Shown here: positions 23,672-33,432 of the stretch, piece by piece
Layout of the letters: every line of letters starts with the position of its first letter
Position numbering within the stretch: the stretch's first letter is position 1
DNA from: Ancylobacter rudongensis
GTDB taxonomy: Bacteria > Pseudomonadota > Alphaproteobacteria > Rhizobiales > Xanthobacteraceae
Direction: 5' to 3'
Assembly: GCF_900100155.1 (NCBI RefSeq)
Contig: NZ_FMTP01000002.1
Span: forward strand, 248,001 to 312,000
DNA: 64,000 bases
Made by a program: the position numbers and the translations under genes
Notes under the pieces: generated by a model
Told to the model about the DNA's origin: nothing
Databases searched by the model: none
Seen by the model: the letters and a program-made list of their open reading frames with translations, nothing else

Positions 23672-25009
23672 TTACTGCACCTCGAACGGCATGTTGGCGG
23701 TGGCGCCGGCGCCCTTGCCGTCGCGCAGCTCGACGAAGATGCGGTAATGGCCCGGCTTGAGGCCGGAGAGCCGGGCGCCGGTCGGCCCGCTCTGGCGCAC
23801 CGAATCGGGGAAAAGCGCCGGCACCTGCTCGGCGTCGCCGCCAATGCCGCGGTCGTCGCTTTCCGCCATGACGAACCAGCGCACCTCCATCAGGTCGCCA
23901 TCGGGCTCGAGGGCGTCGAGGGTGAAGGCGCCCTCCTCGTCCGCGCTCCAGCGGGCGAAGGGCGCGCTCGGCTCCCCCGCCACCCGCAACGAGGCGATGC
24001 GCGGCGCCTGGTTGCCGCCAGGCGGCTGGCCACCCCAGGCCTGCGCCATGGCTTCCGCCGCCTCCAGCCACACGCCGTCCGGCAGCAGCAGGCTGTGCCA
24101 GCTCGGCGTCACCTCCTGCTTCTGGCCCCAGAGGAAGAGAATGGTGCCGGCCCCCTGTTCCTCCAGCGCGGCGAGATAGCGGCGCAGCTGAATCGCCTTC
24201 TGGGTCGAGCTCGGCTCGAAGGGCGCGCCCCAGGGCGCGTGCGCCGCCTGCCACTGGCCGAGCGCGCCCAGCTCGGTAATGATGATCGGCCCGTCCCAGC
24301 CCTGCTTGCGCGCCCGCTCGGCCACGGAATAGAGCGCGTCGCCATAGGAATTCAGGCCGAGCACCCTGATGCTGGGGGCCGCCTTGCGCAGCTTCTCCAC
24401 CTTGTCGGTGCCGGTCTCGGCCAGCACGGCGAGCGGCGGGTGCCTGGCATCGACGCGGGCGACCATCGCGGCCACCTCCTCGATGACAGGCCAGACCGCC
24501 GAATCATCGTCGAGATCGACCTCCACCTCATTGCCGATGCCCCACATCAGCAGCGCCGGATGGTCGCGATACTTGGTCACCACGGCTTCCAGCTCGGCCA
24601 GCTGGCGGGCGCGGAAGGCGGCATCGGTGTAGTCGGCGCCCTGCCGCGGCTGGCCGACCCACAGGCCGGCGATCACCTTCAGCCCGAGCTTGCCGGCCTC
24701 GTCGAGCAGCGGGCCGGGGTCCTCGCCATAGCTGCGCACGGTGGTGGCGCCGAGGCCCGGCAGCAGCGCCAGCGGCCCGTCACCGGCGACGCCGCGCACC
24801 GCAAAGGGCTGGCCGTCGACAAGGAGGATGTGGCCCTCGATGGTCACGTCTGTGGGCGTCGCGCCCGGCGCGCCGGGAATCACCGGGGTGGCGAGCTGGG
24901 GCTGGGCAAGGGCGGGCACCGCCATCAGCGGAACCGACGCCGCCAGCGCGCCCAGAAGGCCCCGCCGGCTGAGGATGGCCGGCGCAGGGCCGACCATGGT
25001 GGAGCTCAT
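23672..25009 (-). CDS. Tat-exported glycoside-hydrolase-like (GH2/GH5 barrel) protein
   Basis: 445 aa. The signal has twin arginines (SRRGLLGAL, about 14-22) and an ALA cleavage region near residue 36. A TIM-barrel domain follows with RSYG, the strand MWGIGNEVE carrying candidate acid/base Glu161, and ITELGALG carrying candidate nucleophile Glu246. This is the arrangement of clan GH-A enzymes with a GH2-type catalytic domain. The last 100 residues form a beta-sandwich-like tail. Substrate unknown; a cell-envelope or exopolysaccharide glucan is plausible. Start at the ATG at 25009, with a TTG two codons earlier possible. It lies 41 bp downstream of a sensor-kinase gene in the same direction. 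Confidence 0.75.
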   Translation of the reverse strand: MSSTMVGPAPAILSRRGLLGALAASVPLMAVPALAQPQLATPVIPGAPGATPTDVTIEGHILLVDGQPFAVRGVAGDGPLALLPGLGATTVRSYGEDPGPLLDEAGKLGLKVIAGLWVGQPRQGADYTDAAFRARQLAELEAVVTKYRDHPALLMWGIGNEVEVDLDDDSAVWPVIEEVAAMVARVDARHPPLAVLAETGTDKVEKLRKAAPSIRVLGLNSYGDALYSVAERARKQGWDGPIIITELGALGQWQAAHAPWGAPFEPSSTQKAIQLRRYLAALEEQGAGTILFLWGQKQEVTPSWHSLLLPDGVWLEAAEAMAQAWGGQPPGGNQAPRIASLRVAGEPSAPFARWSADEEGAFTLDALEPDGDLMEVRWFVMAESDDRGIGGDAEQVPALFPDSVRQSGPTGARLSGLKPGHYRIFVELRDGKGAGATANMPFEVQ

Positions 25010-25050
25010 TTTCAAATCGCGTCCTCTCTCGGCGCTGCGCCCCCGCGCCC

Positions 25051-26646
25051 TCAGCCGTAGGATCGCAACGCCCGATGAGCGTCGAGATCGACCGGGCGAT
25101 CGGGCACCCGCAGCTGGAAGGTAGCGCCGATCGTGCCGGGGACCAGCTGCACATCGCCGCCATGCGCCTGCATCAGCTCAGCGGCGATGGCGAGGCCGAG
25201 CCCGGTGCCGCCCCGGCTCACCGAGCCCTGGAACGCCTCGAACAGATGCGCCTGTGCCCGCGCGGGCACGCCCGGGCCGGTATCGGCGACCTCGATGACG
25301 ACAATGGCGCCCTCGCGTCGCCCGGTGATGCGGATCTGGTCGCGGGCGACGTCGTTGGGCGCACGGGCGCGCAGCGCCTCGACCGCGTTGCGGCAGAGAT
25401 TGAGCAGCACGCGAAAAAGCTGGTCCGGATCGGCATCGACCATCAGGTCGCGGTCGATCGATTCGACGAAGCCGATGCCGGTACCGTCCTCCCCCACGCC
25501 GAGGCCCAGCGTGTCGCGCACTTCCGCCACCAGCGGGGCGAGCGCCACCATGCGCCGCTCGGGCGGGGGCTCCTGCGCCTTGCCGTAGGCGAGCGTGTGC
25601 TCGCAATAGGCGATGGCACGGTCGAGCGCCGCTTCCAGCTTGGGGGCGAAGCGCTGCACCGCCGGGTCGCGTATGTCGGCGAGGCGGTCGGAAATCAGCT
25701 GCACCGAGGCCAGAAGATTGCGCAGGTCGTGGTTTATCTTCGACACGGCAAGGCCCAGCGCGGCGAGATGGTTCTTCTGCTGCAGCGTCTCGGCGATCTG
25801 GCGCTGCATGGTGGTGAGCTCGCGCTCGGCCTGGCCGATTTCGTCCAGCCGCCGGTCGTCGTCCAGGTCCAGCACCGGCAGGGTCGGGTTGAGGCGGAAG
25901 GCGACCATGCGCTGGGTGAGACGGCGCATCGGCCGCACGAACATCCAGGCGAGGCCGAGATAGACCAGCGCGCCGGTAAGGGCGGCGATCACCAGCGACA
26001 CCAGCAGCACATTGCCTGTGAAGCGCAGCATCGCCTTGCGCAGCGGCGTCTCGCTGATGACGATCTCGACGAAACCCTCGCCGCGCGGCGGGTTGCCGAC
26101 GGCGCGGATCACCCGGCCATCCGGCGAAAGCAGCGTGTCGAACGCCTCCCGCACCGCCTGCCACGGCCCGACATCGCGCACATCGGCGTGGTGGTCGACT
26201 TCCGGCGGCATGTCGGAGGAGGCCAGCAGCCGGCGGGTATTGTCACGCTTGAGCGCCACGGTGATGGCGCCGACGCTGCGCAGCAGTTCCTGCGTCAGCT
26301 GCGGCGAGATCATGCCATCCGGCGCCGCGTCGAGCACGAGGGCGGCGGTACGGGCGGAAGCGAGACGGTCGGACAGCCAGTTGAGCCGGAAGGCGGCAAC
26401 GGCCGGCACCAGAATCAGCACCTCCGCCAGCAGCACGAAGGCAAGGGTGAAGGCCAGCAGCTTGCCGGACAGGCCGAGATGGAAACCGCGCCCCTCGCAA
26501 AGCCGTGGCGCGGCGGTCCCGTCCGTGCCGCCGAACCCCGTCGTCCCCGACGGCAGCCCGCCGCCGCCCGGACGCGAGTCGGTACCGCCCGCCGTAAGGG
26601 CGGGCACGGCGACGCCATCGGTCCCGGCTTGCGAACGCTTCTTCAT
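25051..26646 (-). CDS. Membrane sensor histidine kinase (orphan)
   Basis: 531 aa from the ATG at 26646 (GGAAGAAG upstream); the open frame continues 66 codons further but without a good site. A Gly/Pro-rich N terminus is followed by one membrane span (about 60-85), a periplasmic sensor region, a second span (about 215-240) and a HAMP linker. The phosphoacceptor His306 is in KINHDLRN. The ATPase has N box LLNLCRNAVEAL, DTGPGVP and GGTGLGLAI. The NHDLRN H-box is of a variant type. No response regulator is next to it. The downstream hydrolase shares the direction and may be its target or part of the same envelope response. Confidence 0.88.
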   Translation of the reverse strand: MKKRSQAGTDGVAVPALTAGGTDSRPGGGGLPSGTTGFGGTDGTAAPRLCEGRGFHLGLSGKLLAFTLAFVLLAEVLILVPAVAAFRLNWLSDRLASARTAALVLDAAPDGMISPQLTQELLRSVGAITVALKRDNTRRLLASSDMPPEVDHHADVRDVGPWQAVREAFDTLLSPDGRVIRAVGNPPRGEGFVEIVISETPLRKAMLRFTGNVLLVSLVIAALTGALVYLGLAWMFVRPMRRLTQRMVAFRLNPTLPVLDLDDDRRLDEIGQAERELTTMQRQIAETLQQKNHLAALGLAVSKINHDLRNLLASVQLISDRLADIRDPAVQRFAPKLEAALDRAIAYCEHTLAYGKAQEPPPERRMVALAPLVAEVRDTLGLGVGEDGTGIGFVESIDRDLMVDADPDQLFRVLLNLCRNAVEALRARAPNDVARDQIRITGRREGAIVVIEVADTGPGVPARAQAHLFEAFQGSVSRGGTGLGLAIAAELMQAHGGDVQLVPGTIGATFQLRVPDRPVDLDAHRALRSYG

Positions 26647-27146
26647 GCCAAACAACGCTTCTTCCGCTCCCGCGCCGCCCCTCCCGGGCCCGACGCGCGC
26701 GCCATCGGATGGGAGGATTACGGCAGGGAAACGACGCCGGATCAGGAAAGCGCAGGCCTTTCCCCCTCCCTGGCCCGCCTCCCGCGCCCGATCACATTCA
26801 TGTAAGGCGGGCGAGCGCCGTTGCCAGAGGCGCCCCGATGGCAACGCTTTTGCGTTAGCCTTTTGCGGAAGCCTATCGCGTTAGCTGGCGGCTTGGCATG
26901 GCCCACCGCGCATGCCCCCGCGGAAGCAGCAGAGGAGCGGAGCGCGGGAAGGTGGATTGGTCGATGCAACCGGGATTGGCGCATTGACTTGGGCAGGAGT
27001 GCCCCCTATAAGCCGCCCAACCACGGCTGCCCCGCCGTTGGATTGCTTCCCGCATCTGCGATTTTCGCCCCGGCTGGTTCCGTGGCGTGCCGGAACGGGA
27101 AACCTCCGGCATCAGGGCGGCAGATCGAACAAGCGGAGAAAGACCC
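26647..27146. other. 500-bp intergenic region before rpmH
   Basis: It separates the divergent sensor kinase and rpmH. Only the rpmH promoter (entered separately) is clear. The remaining GC-rich part shows no gene-like frame. Confidence 0.5.
26984..27012 (+). promoter_or_regulatory. Promoter of the rpmH-rnpA-yidC operon
   Basis: TTGACT (26984-26989), 17-base spacer, TATAAG (27007-27012), close to the sigma-70 consensus, leaving about 130 bp of leader before rpmH. Confidence 0.75.
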
Positions 27147-27281
27147 GTGAAGCGCACTTATCAACCGAGCAAGCTCGTGCGCGCCCGCCGGCACGGCTTC
27201 CGTGCGCGCATGGCGACCCGCACCGGCCGCAAGATCATCAATCTGCGCCGTGCCCATGGCCGCAAGCGCCTGTCGGCCTGA
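27147..27281 (+). CDS. rpmH: 50S ribosomal protein L34
   Basis: 44 aa with the universal MKRTYQPSK start and [18 protein letters not shown] end. It begins with GTG and has GGAG eight bases upstream. First gene of the rpmH-rnpA-yidC-engB block. L34 is a small basic protein of the large ribosomal subunit. Confidence 0.98.
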   Translation: MKRTYQPSKLVRARRHGFRARMATRTGRKIINLRRAHGRKRLSA

Positions 27282-27346
27282 CCGAGCCTTTCGACCCCAC
27301 ATGGCTGGGGCGCGCCCCTCTGTTGCCTGAGGATCGGCGCCCTATC

Positions 27347-27745
27347 ATGGACCGGCTCGTCAAGCGCAAGGATTTTCTGGCCGCAGCGTCCGCGCTGCGC
27401 GCCAATTCCGGGCCGCTCCTGCTTCAGGGCCGCGACCGCGCCGATGAGGCGCCGGCCCGCATCGGCCTCACCATTACCAAGAAACACGGCAATGCCGTGG
27501 TACGAAACCGTATCCGCCGGCGCCTGCGCGCGGCGGCCCGCGACGCCTTGCCACGCGCGGCCAAGGACGGTTTCGACTATGTGATCGTCGCCCGGCGCGC
27601 CGCGCTCGGCACGCCTTTCACCGCCCTCATCCACGACATAGAGCGGGGAATCGCCCGCCTTCACTCAGGAAGCCGGCGCCCGCCGAAGCCTGCGCGCGAG
27701 CCTGCGCAGAGCCCGCCGCGCGCCGACGGAGAGCCCCTGCCATGA
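27347..27745 (+). CDS. rnpA: Ribonuclease P protein component
   Basis: 132 aa, the basic protein cofactor that helps the RNase P RNA mature tRNA 5' ends. The RNR motif is present ([13 protein letters not shown], about 51-63), with the expected FxYVIVAR strand ([10 protein letters not shown]). The last 25 residues are a Pro/Arg-rich extension. The stop overlaps yidC by 4 bp. The true start may be slightly upstream, but [11 protein letters not shown] is the usual alphaproteobacterial beginning. Confidence 0.95.
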   Translation: MDRLVKRKDFLAAASALRANSGPLLLQGRDRADEAPARIGLTITKKHGNAVVRNRIRRRLRAAARDALPRAAKDGFDYVIVARRAALGTPFTALIHDIERGIARLHSGSRRPPKPAREPAQSPPRADGEPLP

Positions 27746-29571
27746 CGTCCGAAAACCGCAATATGATCCTCGCCATCGTCATGTCGATGGCGGTGCTCAT
27801 TGCCTGGCAGTTCTTCTCCGGCGTGCCGCAGATGGAGCAGCAGCGCCAGGCCGCCCAGCAGCAGGCGGCCCAGCAGGCCGCCGCGCCGGGCCAGGCCGGC
27901 AGCGAGGCCGGTTCGCAGGCTCCCGCGCCCGGCACCGCGGCCCCCACCGCCGCCGGCACCGCGCCGCGGGCGATGACCCGGGCCGAGGCGCTGGCCCGCA
28001 CGCCGCGCATCGCCATCGAGACGCCGAGCGTCATCGGCTCGGTGGCCCTGCGTGGCGGGCGCATCGACGACCTGTCGCTGAAGGGCTACCACGAGACCGT
28101 CGACAACAGCAGCCCGATCATCGTGCTGCTCTCGCCCTCGGGCGGGCCGAACCCGTTCTATGCCGAATTCGGCTGGGTGCCGGGCGCGGGCGCCAATGTC
28201 GCGGTGCCGGCCGGCGACACGCTGTGGACCGCCCCGGAAGGCGCGCGCCTCACCCCCGAGACGCCGCTCGTGCTGACCTGGGACAATGGTGCCGGCCTCA
28301 CCTTCCGCCGCACCCTCTCCATCGATGCCAACTACATGTTCCATGTGCTTGATGAGGTGGACAACACCACCGCCGAGCCGGTCGCGCTGCACCCCTATGC
28401 GCTGGTCTCGCGCCACGGCACGCCGCACACGCTCGGCTATTACATCCTGCATGAGGGCCTGATCGGCGTTACCTCCGAGGGCGGGCTGCACGAGATCAAG
28501 TACAGCGCCATCGCCGAATCCCGCAGCCAGACCTTCCCCTCGGTCGGCGGCTGGCTCGGCATCACCGACAAATACTGGGCCGCGACCATCATCCCCGGCT
28601 CGGCCGAGAAGGTGCAGGCCCGGTTCTCCGCCGCGCAGAACGGCAATGACCTGACCTACCAGACCGATTTCCTCGGCGACGCCGTCACCGTGGCGCCCGG
28701 CGCCAAGGCTTCCACCGATGGCCGCCTGTTCGCCGGCGCCAAGGTGGTGCAGCTGGTCGACGGCTACCAGGCCCAGTACAATATTGACCGCTTCGACCTG
28801 CTGATCGACTGGGGCTGGTTCTATTTCATCACCAAGCCGCTGTTCCTGGTGATAGACTGGATCTATCGCTTCGTCGGCAATTTCGGCGTCGCCATCCTCG
28901 TCGTCACCGTGCTGCTCAAGGGCATCTTCTTCCCGCTCGCCAACAAGAGCTACGCCTCGATGGCGAAGATGAAGGCGGTGCAGCCGGAGATCGCGGCGCT
29001 GCGCGAGCGCTATGGCGACGACCGCGTCAAGCTCCAGCAGGAGATGATGGCGATCTACAAGAAGGAGAAGATCAACCCGGTCGCGGGCTGCCTTCCGATC
29101 CTGATCCAGATCCCGGTCTTCTTCGCCCTCTACAAGGTGCTGTTCGTCACCATCGAAATGCGGCACGCGCCGTTCTTCGGCTGGATCCGCGATCTCTCCG
29201 CCCCCGACCCGACGACCATCTTCAACCTGTTCGGTCTCATCCCGTGGGATCCCGGCACAGTGCCGGTCATCGGCCACTTCCTCATGCTCGGCGTCTGGCC
29301 GATCATCATGGGCTGCACCATGTGGGCGCAGATGAAGCTGAACCCGGCCCCGCCGGACCCGACGCAGAAGATGATCTTCGACTGGATGCCGCTGGTCTTC
29401 ACCTTCATGCTGGCCTCGTTCGCTTCCGGCCTCGTCATCTACTGGGCATGGAACAACACGCTCTCGGTGCTGCAGCAGTCGATCATCATGCGCAAGAACG
29501 GCGTGAAGGTGGAATTGTGGGACAATGTGAAGAGCATCTTTGTCCGCACGAAGAAGCCGAAGGCCGGCTGA
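27742..29571 (+). CDS. yidC: Membrane protein insertase YidC
   Basis: 609 aa, normal for the Gram-negative form. An N-terminal span (about 7-23) is followed by a Gln/Ala/Pro linker and a large periplasmic beta domain (about 80-330). The conserved five-span insertase core begins near 355, with [20 protein letters not shown] and [18 protein letters not shown]. It inserts proteins alone or with SecYEG. It overlaps rnpA by 4 bp, and engB follows after 19 bp. Confidence 0.97.
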   Translation: MTSENRNMILAIVMSMAVLIAWQFFSGVPQMEQQRQAAQQQAAQQAAAPGQAGSEAGSQAPAPGTAAPTAAGTAPRAMTRAEALARTPRIAIETPSVIGSVALRGGRIDDLSLKGYHETVDNSSPIIVLLSPSGGPNPFYAEFGWVPGAGANVAVPAGDTLWTAPEGARLTPETPLVLTWDNGAGLTFRRTLSIDANYMFHVLDEVDNTTAEPVALHPYALVSRHGTPHTLGYYILHEGLIGVTSEGGLHEIKYSAIAESRSQTFPSVGGWLGITDKYWAATIIPGSAEKVQARFSAAQNGNDLTYQTDFLGDAVTVAPGAKASTDGRLFAGAKVVQLVDGYQAQYNIDRFDLLIDWGWFYFITKPLFLVIDWIYRFVGNFGVAILVVTVLLKGIFFPLANKSYASMAKMKAVQPEIAALRERYGDDRVKLQQEMMAIYKKEKINPVAGCLPILIQIPVFFALYKVLFVTIEMRHAPFFGWIRDLSAPDPTTIFNLFGLIPWDPGTVPVIGHFLMLGVWPIIMGCTMWAQMKLNPAPPDPTQKMIFDWMPLVFTFMLASFASGLVIYWAWNNTLSVLQQSIIMRKNGVKVELWDNVKSIFVRTKKPKAG

Positions 29572-29590
29572 TGCGGGGACTTTGAACGCC

Positions 29591-30265
29591 ATGGAACAGG
29601 CCGACGATACGTCTGCTGCGTCGGCCTTCACGGCCGACGAGATCGAGGCCGGGCGGCGCCTCTTCGCCGGCGAGTGGACCTTCCTCACCGCGGCGCCCAC
29701 CATCGCCACGCTGCCGCCGATGCGCTCGATCGAGATCGCCTTCGCCGGCCGCTCCAATGTCGGCAAGTCGAGCCTGGTCAACGCGCTGACCGGGCGCAAG
29801 GCACTGGCCCGCACCTCGGTGACGCCGGGGCGCACGCAGGAGCTGATCTTCTTCGGCCTCGGGCCGGAGCTGACCCTGGTCGACATGCCGGGCTATGGCT
29901 TCGCCAAGGCGCCGAAGGACAAGGTCGACGCCTGGACCGCCACCGTCCACGCCTACCTGCGCGGGCGGGCCAATCTCGCCCGCGTCTTCGTGCTGATCGA
30001 TTCCCGCCACGGGCTGAAGCCGATCGACCGCGAGGTGCTGGACGGGCTCGACAAGGCCGCCGTCTCCTATGCCGTTGTGCTGACCAAGGCCGACCAGCTG
30101 CGGGCGGACGAGCTGGCGGAACGGGTGGCGGAGACGCAGGCGGGCCTGGCCCGGCGCCCGGCGGCCTTTCCCATCGTCTTCCCCACCTCCAGCCGCGAAG
30201 GCTTCGGCATCGGCGACCTCAGGGCGGCGGTGATCCGGCTGATGGCCGAGCGCGGCATACGCTGA
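29591..30265 (+). CDS. engB: Ribosome biogenesis GTP-binding protein YihA/EngB
   Basis: 224 aa, of the YihA/YsxC small GTPase family. G1 GRSNVGKS at 53-60, G3 DMPGYGFA, and G4 TKAD are present. An N-terminal extension of about 45 residues precedes the G domain. It acts in large-subunit assembly. Start at the ATG at 29591 with GGGGAC upstream; an in-frame TTG three codons earlier is an alternative. Confidence 0.95.
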   Translation: MEQADDTSAASAFTADEIEAGRRLFAGEWTFLTAAPTIATLPPMRSIEIAFAGRSNVGKSSLVNALTGRKALARTSVTPGRTQELIFFGLGPELTLVDMPGYGFAKAPKDKVDAWTATVHAYLRGRANLARVFVLIDSRHGLKPIDREVLDGLDKAAVSYAVVLTKADQLRADELAERVAETQAGLARRPAAFPIVFPTSSREGFGIGDLRAAVIRLMAERGIR

Positions 30266-30389
30266 GGCATCTTCCTGCGGGTTGGCGCGTTAACGTCCTG
30301 CAGGGTTAGATCGCCGGCTTTTGACCCCTGTCATGGCCGCCCCCTGTCGACCGCGCGAGGATCGCGCGCGTCAACCGCAGGAGAGTGCC

Positions 30390-31463
30390 ATGCCCAAGAT
30401 GAAAGCCGCCATCTTCGTCGAACCCGGCCGAATCGTCCTCGATGAGAAACCGATTCCCGAAATCGGGCCGCTCGACGCGCTGGTGCGCATCACCACCACC
30501 ACCATCTGCGGCACCGATGTGCACATCCTCAAGGGCGAGTATCCGGTCGCCCGCGGCCTCACCATCGGCCATGAGCCGGTGGGCATCATCGAGAAGCTCG
30601 GCTCGCAGGTGACGGGCTATGCCGAGGGCCAGCGGGTGATCGCCGGCGCCATCACCCCCTCAGGCTATTCCTATGCCTGCCTGTGCGGCTGCGGCTCGCA
30701 GGACGGGCCCGGCATGAAGCACGGCTTCAAGCCGATGGGCGGCTGGAAGTTCGGCAACACCATTGACGGCACCCAGGCCGAATATGTGCTGGTGCCCGAC
30801 GCCCTCGCCAATCTCGCCCCGGTGCCGGATGCGCTCTCCGACGAGGAAGTGCTGATGTGCCCGGACATCATGTCCACCGGCTTCTCCGGCGCCGAAAGCG
30901 GCGCGGTGCAGATCGGCGACATCGTGGCGGTGTTCGCGCTCGGCCCGATCGGCCTGTGCGCCGTCGCCGGCGCCAAGCTCAAAGGTGCCACCCGCATCAT
31001 CGGCGTCGACACCGTGCCGGAGCGGCTCGCCATCGCCCGCCAGCTCGGCTGCAGCGATGTGGTGGACTTCAAGCAGGGCGACGTGGTCGAACAGATCATG
31101 GCGCTGACCGACGGGCGCGGCGTCGATGTCGCCATCGAGGCGCTGGGCACCCAGGGCACTTTCGCCAGCGCGCTGAAGGTGCTGCGCCCCGGCGGCACGC
31201 TGTCCTCGCTCGGTGTCTATTCCACCGACCTGACCATTCCGCTCGGCGCCTTCTCCGCCGGGCTGGGCGACAACAAGATCGTCACCACGCTCTGCCCCGG
31301 CGGCAAGGAGCGCATGCGCCGGCTGATCGACGTCATCGCCTCCGGCCGCGTCGACCTCAAGCCGCTGGTCACGCATCGCTTCAAGCTGGACGACATCGAG
31401 GCCGCCTACGACCTGTTCTCGCACCAGCGCGACGGCGTGCTGAAGGTGGCGATCACGCCGTAG
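30390..31463 (+). CDS. Zinc-dependent alcohol dehydrogenase (isopropanol-dehydrogenase-like)
   Basis: 357 aa of the medium-chain dehydrogenase family. Catalytic zinc ligands are Cys40 (TICGTD), His61 and Glu62 (GHE). The four-cysteine structural zinc lobe is missing; ACLCGCG stands in that area. The Rossmann fold has ALGPIGLCAV, and Asp in IIGVDTVPER suggests NAD+ rather than NADP+. Resembles secondary-alcohol/isopropanol dehydrogenases. A good AGGAG site precedes the ATG. It is the last gene on this strand before a repeat-filled gap. Substrate not determinable from sequence. Confidence 0.88.
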   Translation: MPKMKAAIFVEPGRIVLDEKPIPEIGPLDALVRITTTTICGTDVHILKGEYPVARGLTIGHEPVGIIEKLGSQVTGYAEGQRVIAGAITPSGYSYACLCGCGSQDGPGMKHGFKPMGGWKFGNTIDGTQAEYVLVPDALANLAPVPDALSDEEVLMCPDIMSTGFSGAESGAVQIGDIVAVFALGPIGLCAVAGAKLKGATRIIGVDTVPERLAIARQLGCSDVVDFKQGDVVEQIMALTDGRGVDVAIEALGTQGTFASALKVLRPGGTLSSLGVYSTDLTIPLGAFSAGLGDNKIVTTLCPGGKERMRRLIDVIASGRVDLKPLVTHRFKLDDIEAAYDLFSHQRDGVLKVAITP

Positions 31464-31641
31464 AGCGGCCGGGAGCCACTCTCTCCCTCTCGCCGTCGGG
31501 GAGAGGGTTGGGGTGAGGGGCGCTCCGTCGCAGGGGCGTTTCCATCAATCGCAGCGGCGCGGCGAAGGACAGGGACGGCACCTCAATGGCTCCAGCAATC
31601 CCGGATCGGCCCTGAGGGCCGGCCGGGATGACGCGCGCGGG
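31464..31641. repeat. REP-like palindromic elements
   Basis: A CTCTCCC...GGGAGAG hairpin followed by GGTTGGGGTGAGGGG (about 31479-31520), and a second unit with GGCCCTGAGGGCC and a CGGGATGA end (about 31590-31632). They lie between two converging genes. Similar units occur at four other intergenic sites in the window. Confidence 0.65.
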
Positions 31642-31965
31642 TCAGCCATCATTGGCGGAAGAGAGCTGCTCGGCCGGGATATAGCCGCCCTGCTGGCGGA
31701 TGCGCAGGCCCGGACCGCCGCCGGTGCTGGCCTGGCCCGGCGCGAGCAGTTCGATGCCGGCCTCCTCCAGCGCCCGCAGCATCCTCCCCGCCTCGCCGGG
31801 GTCAAAATCGTCCACCGTCTCCCCGCCGCGCTCGAAGGCCTCCAGCCAGGCCGGGGTCACGCGCGCCTTCTCGGCCAGCTCGGCGACGCTCCATCCGAGC
31901 AGGGCGCGCGCCGCCCGGCACTGGCCGGCGGAAAGGGCGAGGCTGGCGGGAAGGGTTTCGGGCAT
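31642..31965 (-). CDS. Small XRE-type HTH protein
   Basis: 107 aa from the ATG at 31965 (AGGAG upstream; the open frame continues to 32025). One HTH domain at about 12-65 (AARALLGWSVAELAEKARVT), followed by a Gly-rich end GPGLRIRQQGGYIPAE. This single-domain type is common in alphaproteobacteria and often regulates itself. It lies 102 bp downstream of ptsN and may be its own unit. Target unknown. Confidence 0.75.
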   Translation of the reverse strand: MPETLPASLALSAGQCRAARALLGWSVAELAEKARVTPAWLEAFERGGETVDDFDPGEAGRMLRALEEAGIELLAPGQASTGGGPGLRIRQQGGYIPAEQLSSANDG

Positions 31966-32067
31966 GGCGAGGCTCCTGACGTCTGACCCTGTTGAGGTAG
32001 GGCGCGGGGCGGGGAAAGTCATCACCCGCCCGCATCTTGTCCGGCGAAGGCCGACGCCGCCGGCGTT

Positions 32068-32532
32068 CTATGCCGCGTCGGTGGCCGCCGTTCCGGTCAG
32101 CAGCGTGTGGATCGCCTGCGCGTCGCGGCAGTGGCGCAGCTTGCGGGCGGTCTCGGGATCGCGCAGCAGCCGGGCCACCCGCGCCAGCGCCTTGAGGTGA
32201 TCGGCACCCGCCGCCTCCGGCGCCAGCAGCAGGAAGATGAGGTCGACGGGCTCGCCGTCCAGCGCCTCGAAGTCGATCGGCCGCTCCAGCCGGGCGAACA
32301 TGCCGAACAGCTTGTCCATCTTGGCCAGCTTGCCGTGCGGAATGGCGATGCCGTTGCCGACGCCGGTGGAGCCGAGGCGCTCGCGCTGGTTCAGCGTCTC
32401 GAAGATCTCGCGCTCGTCACGCTTCAGCAAGGCCGCCGCATGGGCGGAAAGCTCCTGCAGCGCCTGCTTCTTGCTGCCGACCTTGAGGGTCGGGAACACG
32501 GCGGATGGGGCCAGTATGTCGTTCAGAGCCAT
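32068..32532 (-). CDS. ptsN: Nitrogen PTS enzyme IIA
   Basis: 154 aa of the EIIA-Ntr family with the phosphorylated His66 in IAIPHGK. It receives phosphate from NPr and signals nitrogen/carbon state, often acting on potassium transport and sensor kinases. It follows rpoN and hpf in the usual order. No membrane PTS permease is encoded here, as expected for the regulatory system. Confidence 0.95.
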   Translation of the reverse strand: MALNDILAPSAVFPTLKVGSKKQALQELSAHAAALLKRDEREIFETLNQRERLGSTGVGNGIAIPHGKLAKMDKLFGMFARLERPIDFEALDGEPVDLIFLLLAPEAAGADHLKALARVARLLRDPETARKLRHCRDAQAIHTLLTGTAATDAA

Positions 32533-32623
32533 GAGACGATCCGCGGCGTGGCGATCCGGGTCGGGGCGAGACGAAGCGCGCGAGCCGCTCCAGCGGCCGC
32601 GCGCTTCCCATGAGGCAGGGTGA

Positions 32624-33229
32624 TCAATGGATTTCGTCCGCCAGGGCGTTGGCCGGCGGGTCTACCCAGCCGACATGACCGTCCCCGCGCCGGTAAACGA
32701 CGTTGATGCGGCCATGGCCGGCATGGCGGAACACCAGGGCGGTGGCGCCGGTGAAGTCGAGTTCGAGAACCGCGTTGCTCACCGAGAGGCGCGGCAGGTT
32801 GGCCGTTGCCTCGGCAACCACGGTCGGGCACCAGCCCTCGCTGGGCTCGGTATCCTCGTGGTCGGGTGCCGAGAAGACGGTGAGCGGAACGGTCTCGCCG
32901 CGCGGGGCGGGCTCGCTCGTGCCCTCGCCATTGCCGGCGCGGCGCTTGACCCGGCTCTTGTAGCGCCGCAGCCGCGTCTCGATCCGCTCCACGGCGGCAT
33001 CGGCGCTGGCATAGGGGTCCTGCGCGTCCGCATGGGCCTGCAGCACCGTCCCGCTGTCGAGATGCAGTGCACAGTCCGCGCGATAGCCGGAACCCTCACG
33101 GGCTACGGTGACGTGGCCGGACCAGCCACCGTCGAAGTACTTGTCCATCGCCCCGGCGACGCGATCGGAAACGCGCTGCCTGAGAGCTTCGCCCACGTCG
33201 AGATTTTTTCCTGAAACCCGCAGCGGCAT
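32624..33229 (-). CDS. hpf: Long-form ribosome hibernation promoting factor
   Basis: 201 aa from the ATG at 33229 (AAGGA upstream; the frame runs on to 33307). The S30AE domain covers about 1-100 (MPLRVSGKNLDVGEALR). A linker and the C-terminal dimerisation domain follow, ending in LVFRHAGHGRINVVYRRGDG. The long form makes 100S ribosome dimers in stationary phase. Located between rpoN and ptsN. Confidence 0.94.
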   Translation of the reverse strand: MPLRVSGKNLDVGEALRQRVSDRVAGAMDKYFDGGWSGHVTVAREGSGYRADCALHLDSGTVLQAHADAQDPYASADAAVERIETRLRRYKSRVKRRAGNGEGTSEPAPRGETVPLTVFSAPDHEDTEPSEGWCPTVVAEATANLPRLSVSNAVLELDFTGATALVFRHAGHGRINVVYRRGDGHVGWVDPPANALADEIH

Positions 33230-33432
33230 CGTGACTAGTCCTTCTGCTGGGGCGGGTCGGGAAGCGTTCGCGAAATCGCCCCTCGCCCTGCCCGAACTCC
33301 CTAACATGCCCGGCCGGTGCCACTAAGAGGTATGAGCCGCGAAGGAAAGTGTCAACGAGAAGCGGTGGACAGCGTGTGTGAAGCTTGTGTGAAGCCGGTT
33401 TGAACCCGCCTCGCGCCCCCGTGCCGGCCGGC

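Noticed and set aside
23222-25060. 612-codon plus-strand frame
   Set aside because: Antisense to the Tat-exported hydrolase for most of its length, and its translation is low in complexity.
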